Shown piece by piece: positions 44,112-53,594 of a DNA stretch of 64,000 nt. Position 1 is the stretch's first letter. Each line of letters begins with the position of its first letter. A program made the translations under genes and the position numbers. The notes under the pieces are model-generated. The model was not told the DNA's origin, did not search any database, and was given only the letters and a program-made list of their open reading frames with translations. This stretch comes from Marinobacter guineae. Lineage in GTDB: Bacteria > Pseudomonadota > Gammaproteobacteria > Pseudomonadales > Oleiphilaceae. Location of the stretch: NCBI RefSeq assembly GCF_002744735.1, contig NZ_KZ319339.1, positions 1,240,001-1,304,000 of the forward strand. The letters are read 5' to 3'.

Positions 44112-45416
44112 ATGGACATGATCTGGATGAGTCTGGTGCTCCTGACCGGCCTTCTGATGCTGCTCGGCGCAGGGCTTTGGGTTGCCTTTGCTCTGACGGC
44201 AACCGGCCTGGCCGCCCTGTATTTCCTCAGCAACGTTCCGATAGGTTATAGCCTGGCAACTTCGTTTTACGGTGCCAGCGCATCCTGGGAACTGGCAGCA
44301 CTGCCTATGTTTATCTGGATGGGCGAGGTGCTTTTTCGTTCCCGGCTGTCGGAGGAAATGTTTAACGGTATTGCTCCGTGGGTCGGTCGTATTCCTGGCC
44401 GACTGCTTCATACCAACATCATTGGTTGTGGTATTTTCGCTGCCATTTCCGGTTCGTCGGCGGCTACCGCGGCAACCATCGGGAAGATGTCCATACCGGA
44501 ACTCACCCAGCGAGGCTACGACCGCAAACAGATCCTGGGCACTCTGGCCGGTTCTGCCACCCTTGGCTTGTTGATTCCCCCGTCTATCATCCTCATTGTC
44601 TACGGCGTTGCTACCGAGCAATCCATCGCCAGGTTATTCGTAGCAGGCATTCTGCCAGGCTTGCTACTGATGGTAATGTTCGCGGGTTACGTGGGCATCT
44701 GGTCGAAGATGAACCCCTCCGGTGTGCCAGTTGAAGAGGAAGAATCCTTGCCGCTGGCAGAGAAGTTGCGCCGTAGCAGGCCACTGATACCCGTGGTGTT
44801 GCTGATCGTTGGCATAATCGGATCAATCTATGCTGGGCTGGCATCACCAACGGAGTCGGCTGCGGTAGGTGTGGCGTTGGCGCACCTGTTGTCCTGGCGT
44901 GGCGGCTCTCTGAGCCGGGCCAACTGCATGGATGCTCTGATGGGCACGGTGAAAACCTCCACCATGATCGCTTTCATTCTCGTGGGCGCCCACTTTCTGA
45001 CCGTATCCATGGGTTTTACAGGCATCCCCCGGAACCTGGCAGCCTGGATCAATACACTGTCACTGTCCCCTTACATGCTACTCCTGGCGCTGACGGCGTT
45101 TTTCATTCTATTGGGGTGCTTCCTGGATGGTATTTCCGTAGTCGTACTCACTACCTCCGTGATCCTGCCGATGGTACAGGCTGCCGGGATCGACCTGCTA
45201 TGGTTTGGGATCTACCTGGTAATCGTAGTGGAAATGAGCCAGATAACACCTCCAGTGGGGTTCAACCTGTTCGTGATCCAGGGGCTTACCGGCGACAATA
45301 TTATCCGGATTGCGCTGGCCGCAATGCCGTATTTCCTGCTGTTGATGGCTGGGGTGCTTCTGATCACTCTCTTCCCTGAAATTGTTACCTATCTACCGAA
45401 TCAAATGGGAAATTGA
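44112..45416 (+). CDS. TRAP transporter large permease
   Basis: A 434-residue DctM-type transporter with about twelve membrane segments. Characteristic pieces include FAAISGSSAATAATIGKMSIPE, LGLLIPPSIILIVYGV and GCFLDGISVVVLTTSVILP. It moves the organic acid into the cell driven by a sodium gradient, together with the two preceding gene products. The winged-helix gene begins two bases after its stop. Confidence 0.95.
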   Translation: MDMIWMSLVLLTGLLMLLGAGLWVAFALTATGLAALYFLSNVPIGYSLATSFYGASASWELAALPMFIWMGEVLFRSRLSEEMFNGIAPWVGRIPGRLLHTNIIGCGIFAAISGSSAATAATIGKMSIPELTQRGYDRKQILGTLAGSATLGLLIPPSIILIVYGVATEQSIARLFVAGILPGLLLMVMFAGYVGIWSKMNPSGVPVEEEESLPLAEKLRRSRPLIPVVLLIVGIIGSIYAGLASPTESAAVGVALAHLLSWRGGSLSRANCMDALMGTVKTSTMIAFILVGAHFLTVSMGFTGIPRNLAAWINTLSLSPYMLLLALTAFFILLGCFLDGISVVVLTTSVILPMVQAAGIDLLWFGIYLVIVVEMSQITPPVGFNLFVIQGLTGDNIIRIALAAMPYFLLLMAGVLLITLFPEIVTYLPNQMGN

Positions 45417-45418
45417 TA

Positions 45419-45952
45419 ATGCAGCATAACGATCAACCATCAGGCGGGAAAAGTGTTGGCCCGATCGTGTCTTCATCGCATCTTTCAGGGCGCGCGGCGG
45501 AACTCTCAGAGCTGGAATTCGGGCTGATTGTTGCAGGAAACGCTTTCAGCCGTTGGATGGTGCGCTGCATGAACGCTGCTGGCCTCCCGGATCTGAGCCC
45601 TCTTGATATCCTCGTCTTGCACAGCGTGAACCATCGGGCCCGACCAAAGAAATCAGCGGACATCTGTCTGGTACTCAATGTAGAAGACAGCCACACAGTC
45701 ACCTACGCGCTAAAGAAACTCCTGAAGCACGAAGTAGTGGTATCGGAGCGTCGCGGCAAGGAAACCTTCTACTCAATCACCGAAAAAGGTGAGGCAATCT
45801 GCCAGACCTACGCCGAAATTCGAGAAAACTGTTTGGTCGATTCGCTACGGACATTGGGATTCTCTAATACCGATCTCGGTTCAATTGCCAGTTTTTTGCG
45901 CGGTATCTCGGGGCTCTACGATCAGGCAGCTCGGTCCGCTGCATCGCTATAA
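45419..45952 (+). CDS. Winged-helix (MarR-like) transcriptional regulator
   Basis: A 177-residue protein. The centre reads as a winged helix: LSPLDILVLHSVNHRARPKKSADICLVLNVEDSHTVTYALKKLLKHEVVVSERRGKETFYSITEKGE. This pattern is the MarR-like predicted regulator group commonly found in TRAP operons. The start follows the TRAP permease stop by two bases (TGATAATG), so it is coupled to the transporter it probably controls. A decayed copy of its 3' end, about 80 percent identical by eye, lies at 52971-53076. Confidence 0.88.
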   Translation: MQHNDQPSGGKSVGPIVSSSHLSGRAAELSELEFGLIVAGNAFSRWMVRCMNAAGLPDLSPLDILVLHSVNHRARPKKSADICLVLNVEDSHTVTYALKKLLKHEVVVSERRGKETFYSITEKGEAICQTYAEIRENCLVDSLRTLGFSNTDLGSIASFLRGISGLYDQAARSAASL

Positions 45953-45971
45953 ATAAAGAAAACCCTGGATC
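45866..45971 (+). repeat. Original copy of the regulator-tail repeat
   Basis: The last ~87 bases of the winged-helix gene and about 19 bases after its stop recur, decayed, at 52971-53076. This copy is inside the intact gene and keeps the reading frame. See the second copy for the comparison. Confidence 0.65.
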
Positions 45972-46026
45972 GACGCCCGCGAAACCAGCAAACGGCAGGC
46001 AACTCTGATATAGAAAGAGCACCTGC

Positions 46027-46065
46027 GTTTAATTGCCTCTCGCTTGCAGCGGGAGGCAATTAAAC
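46027..46065. terminator. Large bidirectional hairpin
   Basis: GTTTAATTGCCTC pairs perfectly with GAGGCAATTAAAC, and the inner bases extend the stem to about 18 bp with one wobble and a 3-base loop. It lies between the TRAP/regulator operon and the oppositely oriented PEP-CTERM gene. AT-rich outer arms give a T-rich tail in both directions. Confidence 0.65.
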
Positions 46066-46136
46066 CAGACATTTTCCGGCGCACTATTTTGGCTTCGGGT
46101 CAGAACGTGCTGGCCCTGAAAGCAAAACGAAGAGAC

Positions 46137-46805
46137 CTACCGGGTCTTGCGTCGAACCGAGAGAGCCAAAAGGCCGGTGCCCAGAAGAACCAGTGTTCCC
46201 GGCTCTGGAACCGAATATTGGATCGCGTACTGACTACCAAAGACATCACCATTGGTCTGGAACGCGTACACATCAAGCGTATAGATCCCAGACAAAAGGC
46301 CGGTGAAAGAAGTAATGCCCATATCAGCTTCAGAACAACCTACTGGAACACCTGTTCCACCCGGAGCACAAGGATCAAGCTGTCCATCATAGGAATCCCA
46401 AATATTTAATAGGCCGCCAGGACCAGTCAGGTCGACAGTAGCTGTATCATCGGACAGCAGCCATATGTTGAGATCCCCGGGGCCTCCAACTGTGAAAGTA
46501 CGTTGAAAATGCGCTGTCGCCTGAGAACGGTCATTGCGGTCGGCGGTATTGGGAGCGACAACTCCACCGACGCCCGTATTCCCGTAGCTAATCCACTTGG
46601 CAGTGCCGGCCGCCAGTCCTGCGTCATCACTGACATCGCCCCAAGCGCTGTGCGGCGTGATTACAGTTGCCGCACCTACAGGGGATACCAGGACATCATT
46701 ACCATCGCCAGACCATTCGGTGATCATTCCCGCATTGACAGACGCGGCGAGAGTCAAACCAGCAAGGCTCAACCCTATTTTTCTCAGTAATTTTCCATTT
46801 TTCAT
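46137..46805 (-). CDS. PEP-CTERM sorting domain protein
   Basis: A 222-residue exported protein. The signal peptide is MKNGKLLRKIGLSLAGLTLA, cleaved near AASVNA. The mature part (MITEWSGDGNDVLVSPVGAA, later DLNIWLLSDDTATVDLTGPG) is beta-rich, and the C-terminus VPEPGTLVLLGTGLLALSVRRKTR is an intact exosortase signal. I start at the ATG at 46805, which has GGAGAA upstream and fits the signal peptide; longer readings begin at or before the predicted transcription start. Confidence 0.9.
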   Translation of the reverse strand: MKNGKLLRKIGLSLAGLTLAASVNAGMITEWSGDGNDVLVSPVGAATVITPHSAWGDVSDDAGLAAGTAKWISYGNTGVGGVVAPNTADRNDRSQATAHFQRTFTVGGPGDLNIWLLSDDTATVDLTGPGGLLNIWDSYDGQLDPCAPGGTGVPVGCSEADMGITSFTGLLSGIYTLDVYAFQTNGDVFGSQYAIQYSVPEPGTLVLLGTGLLALSVRRKTR

Positions 46806-47145
46806 GGGGTTCTCCATTTTTTTGTTAGCCATAGTTATCACTACACATGTGTATTAGCAAAATACACGCCTATCCTTATCACATTGATTATATGGATTTT
46901 TTTAATGGAGACCTGTGGAGGCCGTAAAATAAACTGACACTCGTTGCCTAGCATCGTTCTCTTCCGGATACATCGGGCAAACCATGAAATGAGGGAGGGC
47001 TTCATCAGTTGCTCTGTGTAACAAGGCGTCGACGTTCAGGAGAGCAATGAACCTGGAAAAATATCTGTCTGTGATTTCCCGAATCGGTGGGATCAACTCC
47101 CGAAACGGATTAAGGTAGGCGTTTTGCGCCGGAGGCATTTACGTC
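46806..47145. other. Upstream region of the PEP-CTERM gene
   Basis: These 340 bases hold the sigma-54-type promoter at 46856-46871 and, further right, a leftward open frame of 78 codons (46902-47138) without recognisable features, which I do not call as a gene. GGAGG at about 47129 serves the small membrane protein gene on the right. Confidence 0.5.
46856..46871 (-). promoter_or_regulatory. Sigma-54-type promoter of the PEP-CTERM gene
   Basis: On the minus strand AGGCGTGTATTTTGCT shows the RpoN layout: GG at -24, exactly ten bases, then GC at -12, with a perfect TTGCT. The predicted start is near 46845, about 40 bases before the ATG at 46805. This is the second of three such elements found before PEP-CTERM genes here. 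Confidence 0.65.
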
Positions 47146-47349
47146 ATGGAAACCGCTAACCTGATTTGGGGACTCATTTTCAGTTCCATCGGAATCGGTT
47201 ATTTCATTTACGGGCGCAGGCAGTCGAACCTGGTCGCTCGTTACAGCGGTATCGCCCTGATACTGTATCCGTATCTCGTGACCAATACCCTTGCGCTGGT
47301 GGCTGTTGGCATTTTGCTGATGCTAACCCCCCGATTCATTGAACTCTGA
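47146..47349 (+). CDS. Small membrane protein
   Basis: A 67-residue protein with two membrane segments: LIWGLIFSSIGIGYFIYG and a longer hydrophobic C-terminal stretch (YSGIALILYPYLVTNTLALVAVGILLML). A basic loop GRRQSNLVARYSG joins them. Similar two-helix proteins of unknown function are widespread in proteobacteria. GGAGG precedes the ATG at suitable distance. Confidence 0.78.
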   Translation: METANLIWGLIFSSIGIGYFIYGRRQSNLVARYSGIALILYPYLVTNTLALVAVGILLMLTPRFIEL

Positions 47350-47425
47350 TCGACACTTCGTGAGGTAACCGGGGCACACTTCAGAAAAGCAGCAATGTCA
47401 GACCTGTTAAGGAGACCGTATCTAG

Positions 47426-47575
47426 ACCGCTAAGGATGGCGGTGTTCAATCGGATCGTGACTTCAACGACTTCGTCGCCCGAGTCAATTTTGTCAATCCG
47501 GTGCCGGAACCTGGTACGTTGGCACTCTTGGGGCTGGGCATGGCAGGTCTCGGTCTGACTCGTCGCAGAAAGTAA
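47426..47575 (+). pseudogene. Orphan C-terminal fragment of a PEP-CTERM protein
   Basis: After an in-frame TAG at 47423 the frame reads KDGGVQSDRDFNDFVARVNF and then VPEPGTLALLGLGMAGLGLT with a final RRRK and stop. The DRDFNDFV piece is typical of the end of PEP-CTERM proteins with a DUF4114-like domain. There is no start codon, ribosome site or signal peptide in frame, so only the tail of a once larger gene remains, still followed by its terminator. Confidence 0.78.
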
Positions 47576-47604
47576 CAGTAATTCACCCCGACACCCTGTT
47601 CCCT

Positions 47605-47632
47605 AAAAACCCTCCAGATCGGAGGGTTTTTT
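47605..47632 (+). terminator. Rho-independent terminator after the PEP-CTERM remnant
   Basis: CCCTCC-agatc-GGAGGG with A-run before and TTTTTT after is a textbook intrinsic terminator, about 35 bases past the remnant's stop. The A/T arms make it work in both directions. Confidence 0.85.
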
Positions 47633-47635
47633 GTG

Positions 47636-47812
47636 CTAACCACTCAGCGCCGCCCGTACCTTCTTGCTCAGATGCCCCATATCGACCCAACCAAGCACCT
47701 GGGGGCGCAGGTCGTTCATCACACGCCCCATGTCTTGCATGCCCTGGGCGTCGGTTGAGCTGATTGCCATACGGATCAGGGCGTCCAGGTCATCCTCGGT
47801 AAGGGCGGCGGC
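47636..47812 (-). pseudogene. Truncated copy of the yqeY 3' end
   Basis: Leftward from about 47812 the frame reads AALTEDDLDALIRMAISSTD, then AQGMQDMGRVMNDLRPQVLG and MGHLSKKVRAALSG, the last ~55 residues of the GatB/YqeY protein encoded at 53077-53532. By eye only four bases differ over about 165. Homology ends near 47812, next to the ABC permease stop at 47848. A spurious 71-codon frame can be opened by an ATG pair at 47851, but the N-terminal part is unrelated. Confidence 0.85.
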
Positions 47813-47847
47813 ATGGTCTGGCGCTCCTCCCCGGACAACCCCGACCA

Positions 47848-48969
47848 TCACACCGACAAATGCCTTCGGAACAGCACTAAAGCGGCAAAGAAGAACACAC
47901 TACCAATGGCTATCAGTGCCAGCATCTGTGGCCACACCACCTCAATCCCTGCACCCCGATACAGAATCGCCTGCGCCATACTCACAAAGTGCGTGGTGGG
48001 TGCTACCAGCATGATGTTCTGCACCAGATCCGGCATGCTCTCTCGAGGGGTAATACCACCAGAAAGAAGTTGCAGGGGCAGGATGGTGAGAATCAGCAGC
48101 AGGCCGAACTGAGGCATGGTGCGGGCCACGGTGCCAATCAGGATACCAATGGCGGTGGTGGAGAACAGGTGAATCAGAGCCCCGAGCAGGAACAGCCAGA
48201 CCGAGCCGGCAATCGGAACGTTGAGCCACCCCTGGATCACCAGAGTGATAGACATGGAAGCCGCCAGCAACACCACCAGGCCATTAGCCCACACCTTCGA
48301 CGCCATGATCTCAAACGATCTCAGTGGCATGACCATCAGATGCTCCACGGTGCCGTGCTCACGCTCACGGATCAACGCCGCACCGGTGAGGATGATGCTG
48401 ATCAGAGTCACCTGAGTAATCAGTTCCATAACACCGCCAAACCAGGTGCCATCCAGGTTCGGGTTGAAGCTGGCCCGGCTGACCAGGGTTACCGGCAGGC
48501 CGTCTGAAGAACTGCCCGGTTGCAGAAATTCGGCTACCTCGGTCATGGCAAAGCGTTCAATGTAGTTGGTGCCGATAAACGCCTGGCTCATGCGGGTGGC
48601 GTCGATATTCAGCTGCAGACTGACTTGCTGCCCCTGGCGCACCTTGCGCTCAAAGCCTTCGGGGATCACCAGGGCAAAGGTGTGGCTGCCCTGGTCGAGC
48701 AGTTCATCAATCTGGTCATAGCGCACCATGTCTGGCGGCAAAAACCAGGGCTGCTGCAGGGCGTCGATCACCCGGCCGGAGAGCACGGTCTGGTCCTCGT
48801 CCACCACCGCTATCGGCGCGTTGTGAAGCTCCATAGAGCCGGCAGAGCCGGCGGTGTAAATCATCAGAGTGAAGGCCAGAAACACAAACACCATCAGTAC
48901 TTTATCGCGCCACAGACTGCGCAGTTCCTTGACGCCCAGATGCCAGATATTGCTTAACGATCCCATCAT
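47848..48969 (-). CDS. yhhJ: ABC exporter permease (YhhJ-type)
   Basis: A 373-residue ABC-2 type membrane protein. One N-terminal membrane helix (VLMVFVFLAFTLMIYTAGSAG) precedes a large periplasmic domain, and five helices follow in the C-terminal half, including ILTGAALIREREHGTVEHLM. Length and gene order match YhhJ of enterobacteria. I start at the ATG at 48969, which shares its A with the TGA stop of the RbbA-like gene, so the two are translationally coupled. Confidence 0.9.
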   Translation of the reverse strand: MMGSLSNIWHLGVKELRSLWRDKVLMVFVFLAFTLMIYTAGSAGSMELHNAPIAVVDEDQTVLSGRVIDALQQPWFLPPDMVRYDQIDELLDQGSHTFALVIPEGFERKVRQGQQVSLQLNIDATRMSQAFIGTNYIERFAMTEVAEFLQPGSSSDGLPVTLVSRASFNPNLDGTWFGGVMELITQVTLISIILTGAALIREREHGTVEHLMVMPLRSFEIMASKVWANGLVVLLAASMSITLVIQGWLNVPIAGSVWLFLLGALIHLFSTTAIGILIGTVARTMPQFGLLLILTILPLQLLSGGITPRESMPDLVQNIMLVAPTTHFVSMAQAILYRGAGIEVVWPQMLALIAIGSVFFFAALVLFRRHLSV

Positions 48970-51707
48970 CAGCGCCCCTGTTTTCTGAGCAGTGTCACTG
49001 CCATCAGGGTGAATACCGGGATGAACGCCGCCAGCGCCAGAAATGCGCCCTGCATATCGCCCAGGGTCAGGCCTTTGGTGAATACACCCCGGCTGATCTG
49101 CAGAAACCAGGTAGCCGGCCACAAGGGACCGATCCAGGCGCCGGCGCCGCTCAGGGAAGAGACGGGTTCGGTCAGGCCGGAAAACTGCACGGTGGGCAAG
49201 ATGGTCAGAATAGCGGTCGCAGCCAGAGCAGCAATCTGGGTAGAAGCAAACGTAGAGATTACCTGGCCCAGAGCCGTGGTGGCGGTAACAAACAGCAACG
49301 CGCCCAGAGTGAGGGTCAGTAGCCCCCCTTTTACAGGTACATCAAATACATACACCGCCAGCAGTACCAAGCTGACATAGCTCACCATGCTGAACGCGAT
49401 ATAAGGCAACTGCTTACCCAGCAGAAACTCCAGCCGGGTAACGGGGGTCACGTACAGGTTGGTAATGGAACCCAACTCTTTCTCGCGCACAATGCCCAGC
49501 GCCATCAGGATAGCCGGAATGAAGATCAGCAGAATCGGAATCACCGCAGGCACCATGGCATCCAGGCTGCGGAAATCCTGGTTGTAGCGGTAGCGGTCTT
49601 CCAGAGTCACCAGGCTCAGGGTGGGGGCCTCGCCCCAGGTTCGTTGCGCCAGCTCACCCAGATAACTGATGTGCAGGCCCTGCACATAACCCAGAATGGT
49701 TTCACCCCGAAATGGCATGGCACCGTCTACCCATACCGCCAGCTCGGTATTTCGACCGCGTTTCAGGTCTTTGCCAAAACCCGACGGGATCGTGATGGCC
49801 AGGCTCAGCTCACCAGAGCGCATTCGCTGTTCCAGCTCGTCCATGCTTTGGATCGGCGGCTGTTCCAGAAAATACCGCGAGCCGGCAAACGCACTGACGT
49901 AATCCCGGCTTTGCGGTGTCTGATCCCGGTCCAGTACCGCGAAGGACAGGTCCTCCACATCCAGGGTGATGCCATAACCCAGAATCAGCATCAGCAGGGC
50001 AGAGCCAATAAAGGCGAACGCCATGCGGATCGGATCCCGCAGCAGTTCTCGGGCTTCGCGCCGACCATAGGCCCAGAGACGTTGTACGCTGAACGGTTTG
50101 TGGCGGCCAGAATGCCCATTACCGGCGTTCAGCACCGCGCCATCGGCGCGGGTTTCCGGCTCCTTGTCCACCGCTTCCAGGGTTTTCATGAAAGCGCCTT
50201 CCAGGTTATCCGTGCCGGTTTGTTGCGCCAGCTGTTCCGGGGTGTCGCAGGCCAGCACTTCACCGGCGTGCATCAGCGAAATTCGGTCACAGCGCTCGCC
50301 TTCGTTCATAAAGTGGGTAGAGATGAAGATAGTCACCCCATCCTGCCGGGACAGCCGCATGAGCAGCTGCCAGAACCGGTTGCGGGCGCCGGGATCGACG
50401 CCGGACGTGGGCTCATCCAGAATCAGCAATTCCGGTTCATGCACCACCGCAACCGCCAGAGACAGGCGCTGGCGAACGCCCAGGGGTAGGGAGCCGGCCA
50501 GGTGGTCCAGCACCTCCTCCAGCCCGAACTCCTGGGTCAGGGTGTGGATGCGAGAGGTGATTTTCTCATCCGGCAGATGAAACAGGCGGCCGTGCAACTC
50601 CAGGTTCTGGCGCACGGTCAGTTCGCCGTACAACGAGAAAGACTGGGACATATAGCCCACCTTGCGCCGGGTAGCCAGGTCTTTGGCGTCCAGCGGCTCA
50701 CCAAATAATTTCACCTCACCTTCGGTGGGCGTAAGCAGGCCGGTGAGCATTTTCATGGTGGTGGTTTTACCACAGCCGTTAGAGCCCAGAAAGCCGAAAA
50801 TCTCGCCCTTGGGGATGGCGAAGCTGACGTCTTTAACAGCGGTAAAATTGCCGTATTTCAGGGTAAGGTTCTGAGCTTCGATGGCGAGTGTGTCTCGCCG
50901 TTGATCAGACGGTTGCTCTGCGTCCTGCGTGGATGCAGGTGAGCCCTGGTCCTGTGCCTGGCGGCTCTGTGGCAGCAGTGCAATAAAGGCATCATCCAGA
51001 TTATCAGTCCCTGTTTGTTGGCGCAGATCCAGGGGTGATCCGGTAGCCAGCACTTCACCGGCATCCATGGCTACCAGCCAGTCGTAACGCTCCGCTTCTT
51101 CCATATAAGCGGTGGCGACCAGCACGCTCATCCCGGCACTCTGCTGGCGAATGGCATCAATCAGATCCCAGAACCGTTTGCGGGACAGAGGATCTACGCC
51201 GGTGGTGGGCTCATCCAGAATCAGTAAGTCCGGGTTGTGGATCAGCGCGCAGCACAGCCCCAGTTTCTGCTTCATGCCGCCGGACAATTTGCCGGCAGGG
51301 CGATCCCGGAATTCCAGCAGGCCGGTGGCATCCAGCAGGCGGTCAATCTGCTGCTTGCGGGAAGGGCCGGTAAGGCCGAACAGGTCGGCGAAGAAGCCGA
51401 TGTTTTCGTCAAGCGTCAACGTGTGATAGAGGTTACCACCCAAGCCCTGGGGCATGTAGGCAATGCGCGGTGCCACCTGGTTGCGGAAGCGCTGGCTGGC
51501 CATGTCGCCGCCCAAAACTTGCAAACTGCCCTCTTGCAGCTGCCGGGCTCCGGCAATCAGCCCCAGCAAGGTGGATTTGCCGACACCATCAGGGCCGATC
51601 AGGCCCACCATACAACCGGCGGGAAACTCCAGGGTAATGCCAGACAACGCAGAAGTTTTCCCATAGGTGTGCCTGACTCCATCCAGCCGGGCCACGGTCT
51701 CAGTCAT
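48969..51707 (-). CDS. rbbA: ABC transporter fusion: two ATPase domains plus ABC-2 permease (RbbA-type)
   Basis: A 912-residue protein with three modules. ATPase 1: [31 protein letters not shown]. ATPase 2: [10 protein letters not shown], a divergent signature [24 protein letters not shown]. The C-terminal ABC-2 permease starts near residue 550 with [20 protein letters not shown] and includes [21 protein letters not shown]. coli RbbA has the same order and nearly the same length and was first described as ribosome-associated. With YhiI-like and YhhJ-like partners on either side it most likely forms an export complex. Confidence 0.93.
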   Translation of the reverse strand: MTETVARLDGVRHTYGKTSALSGITLEFPAGCMVGLIGPDGVGKSTLLGLIAGARQLQEGSLQVLGGDMASQRFRNQVAPRIAYMPQGLGGNLYHTLTLDENIGFFADLFGLTGPSRKQQIDRLLDATGLLEFRDRPAGKLSGGMKQKLGLCCALIHNPDLLILDEPTTGVDPLSRKRFWDLIDAIRQQSAGMSVLVATAYMEEAERYDWLVAMDAGEVLATGSPLDLRQQTGTDNLDDAFIALLPQSRQAQDQGSPASTQDAEQPSDQRRDTLAIEAQNLTLKYGNFTAVKDVSFAIPKGEIFGFLGSNGCGKTTTMKMLTGLLTPTEGEVKLFGEPLDAKDLATRRKVGYMSQSFSLYGELTVRQNLELHGRLFHLPDEKITSRIHTLTQEFGLEEVLDHLAGSLPLGVRQRLSLAVAVVHEPELLILDEPTSGVDPGARNRFWQLLMRLSRQDGVTIFISTHFMNEGERCDRISLMHAGEVLACDTPEQLAQQTGTDNLEGAFMKTLEAVDKEPETRADGAVLNAGNGHSGRHKPFSVQRLWAYGRREARELLRDPIRMAFAFIGSALLMLILGYGITLDVEDLSFAVLDRDQTPQSRDYVSAFAGSRYFLEQPPIQSMDELEQRMRSGELSLAITIPSGFGKDLKRGRNTELAVWVDGAMPFRGETILGYVQGLHISYLGELAQRTWGEAPTLSLVTLEDRYRYNQDFRSLDAMVPAVIPILLIFIPAILMALGIVREKELGSITNLYVTPVTRLEFLLGKQLPYIAFSMVSYVSLVLLAVYVFDVPVKGGLLTLTLGALLFVTATTALGQVISTFASTQIAALAATAILTILPTVQFSGLTEPVSSLSGAGAWIGPLWPATWFLQISRGVFTKGLTLGDMQGAFLALAAFIPVFTLMAVTLLRKQGR

Positions 51708-52686
51708 TGGGCAGGCTCACCTGCAGGCTTTCCGGCCATGCCTGGCTTTCATCCAGCCGGACATAGGCTTCGCCGGGCACACCGGTTTTCACCCGATCCC
51801 GGTAGGCCTTGAGCAAATCCGGATTGATGCGGATACGCACTCGGAACATCAGCTTCTCGCGCTCGCTCCGGGTTTCCACCGATTTGGGCGTAAACTGGGC
51901 TTCTGCCGCCACAAAACTGACTTGCGCCGGCACTACGTAATCCGGCAGAGCATCCAGAATGATGCGGGCCTCAGAGCCAACCCGAACCCGGCCAGCTTGT
52001 GACGTAGGCAGAAAGATGGTCATGTACACGTCGGTTACATCCAGCACCGTGGCGACCTTGCCACCGGCGGCCAATACTTCGCCCGGTTCTGCCAGGCGGT
52101 AAAGCACCCGGCCACCGACGGGTGTGGTTAGCTGGCTGTCATCAATGTTGGTCTGGACCTGGCGGATGGCAGCCCGGGCAGCTTCAATGCCGGCCAGGGC
52201 AGAGCTTACCTGTGCCTGGGCCGCCTGCAGCGCAGCGTCCGCAGTTTCCGACGCAGTGCGGGCACGGTCCAGCTGCTCGCGGGAAACATTGCCCCGGTCT
52301 AACAGGGTTTCAAAGCGTGCCAGCTCGGCGCGGGCATAACGACGCTCGCTTTCCCGCTGGGCAACCACAGCTTCAGCCAGGCGCTGGGACTGTTCAGCCT
52401 GATGCAGGTTGGCTTGCGCTGCCGCCAGTCGCGCTGTCAGTTCATCGGTATCCATCACTGCCAGCAGTTGGCCGATTTCCACCAATTCCCCTTCCGCAAT
52501 GGAAAACGATTCCAGGCGGCCAGGAATGCGGGTCGCAATGTCCACTTCGGTCGCTTCGATACGGCCATTGCCTGAGGCAATGTGCTCGGGAAATTCGTCG
52601 CCCCTGGGTATCAGATACCAGGCAGCGATCGCAATTGCCGCCACAATTACCAGAGCCAGGAAGATTTTAAAGCCTTTACTGGGCAT
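51700..52686 (-). CDS. yhiI: HlyD family periplasmic adaptor (YhiI-type)
   Basis: A 328-residue membrane fusion protein. A single N-terminal anchor ([19 protein letters not shown]) is followed by half of a lipoyl domain ([20 protein letters not shown]), a long alpha-helical hairpin of about 110 residues, the second lipoyl half ([22 protein letters not shown]) and a beta-barrel. The 3' end overlaps the RbbA-like gene by eight bases. It couples the ABC pump to an outer membrane channel, which is not encoded here. Confidence 0.93.
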   Translation of the reverse strand: MPSKGFKIFLALVIVAAIAIAAWYLIPRGDEFPEHIASGNGRIEATEVDIATRIPGRLESFSIAEGELVEIGQLLAVMDTDELTARLAAAQANLHQAEQSQRLAEAVVAQRESERRYARAELARFETLLDRGNVSREQLDRARTASETADAALQAAQAQVSSALAGIEAARAAIRQVQTNIDDSQLTTPVGGRVLYRLAEPGEVLAAGGKVATVLDVTDVYMTIFLPTSQAGRVRVGSEARIILDALPDYVVPAQVSFVAAEAQFTPKSVETRSEREKLMFRVRIRINPDLLKAYRDRVKTGVPGEAYVRLDESQAWPESLQVSLPND

Positions 52687-53076
52687 GATTCATCCTTGAG
52701 AAGTAGGCAGATAAAGTCAGAGCAAAAAGTATAGGGACGAAAGGTGGGTAAGTCATCCGTGAGAACAGCACGTCCGGCTACTCTCAAAACTCGGCGGGAA
52801 CCTCTCAGCTCACCATGCTACCTGTCTCTCCTCTTTGCAGAGGAGCCGTTACCCGGCGTTCCACATACAGCCGCACACATCGGCCTCGACAATGATGACA
52901 ATAGAGAGAGAACCACTGCTTTTATTTGAGCGAGTTCACCAGCAAATAAACCTGTCCCGGTTTTTTGTTCAAATACCGATTTCGGTTCGATCGCCAGTTT
53001 TTGCGAGGCATATCAATGCTCTACGATGAGGCCGCTCGATCAGCTGCATCGCTATAGGTAAAACAATCCCTGGATG
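52687..53076. other. Region between the exporter operon and yqeY, partly decayed sequence
   Basis: The first 280 bases contain no gene I can support; the exporter promoter must lie near 52690-52800. The last 105 bases are a degenerate copy of the 3' end of the winged-helix gene and of the bases just past its stop. Confidence 0.55.
52971..53076 (+). repeat. Decayed second copy of the regulator tail
   Basis: About 80 percent identical by eye to 45866-45971, including GCTCTACGAT, GCTGCATCGCTATA and CCTGGAT. A single-base deletion in the T-run and several substitutions destroy the reading frame. It abuts the 3' end of the intact yqeY gene, so a regulator-yqeY junction exists here while the intact regulator is 7 kb away. 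Confidence 0.7.
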
Positions 53077-53532
53077 TTAACCCGTCAGCGCCGCCCGTAC
53101 CTTCTTGCTCAGATGCCCCATATCGACCCGGCCAAGCACCTGGGGGCGCAGGTCGTTCATCACACGCCCCATGTCCTGCATGCCCTGGGCGTCGGTTGAG
53201 CTGATTGCCATACGGATCAGGGCGTCCAGGTCATCCTCGGAAAGGGCGGCGGGCATGAACTCCTCAATAATCACCATTTCCGCCCGCTCCTTGTCGCCCA
53301 GCTCCTCGCGACCGGCATCATCGTACTGACTGGCGGCATCGCGGCGCTGCTTGAGCATCTTGTCCAGCACCTTCAGAACGTCTTCGTCATCCAGGTCGCG
53401 GCGTTCATCAATCTCGATCTGTTTGACTGCGGCCTGAGCCATACGCAAGGTGACAAGCCGCGTTTTGTCCTTTTCCCGCATCGCGTTTTTCACCGCATCG
53501 TTCAGTTGTTCCTTAAGTGATTGTTCCGCCAT
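53077..53532 (-). CDS. GatB/YqeY domain-containing protein
   Basis: A 151-residue all-helical protein. LKEQLNDAVKNAMREKDKTRLVTLRM, then DKMLKQRRDAASQYDDAGR and VIIEEFMPAALSEDDLDALI form the YqeY domain, which resembles the tail of the amidotransferase subunit GatB and may interact with tRNA. Complete, of normal family length. Its 3' third is duplicated at 47636-47812. It is divergent from the patatin gene across 62 bases. Confidence 0.93.
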   Translation of the reverse strand: MAEQSLKEQLNDAVKNAMREKDKTRLVTLRMAQAAVKQIEIDERRDLDDEDVLKVLDKMLKQRRDAASQYDDAGREELGDKERAEMVIIEEFMPAALSEDDLDALIRMAISSTDAQGMQDMGRVMNDLRPQVLGRVDMGHLSKKVRAALTG

Positions 53533-53594
53533 GGTCTACCTCTGTTAAAATCAATCGGAAATTTCCCTTCTGAAACATCATCAGGCGCCCATCC

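Noticed and set aside
46902..47138. Leftward 78-codon frame between the PEP-CTERM promoter and the small membrane protein
   Set aside because: Codon use is plausible but there is no family, no ribosome site and it lies antisense to the small gene's leader; kept as unproven.
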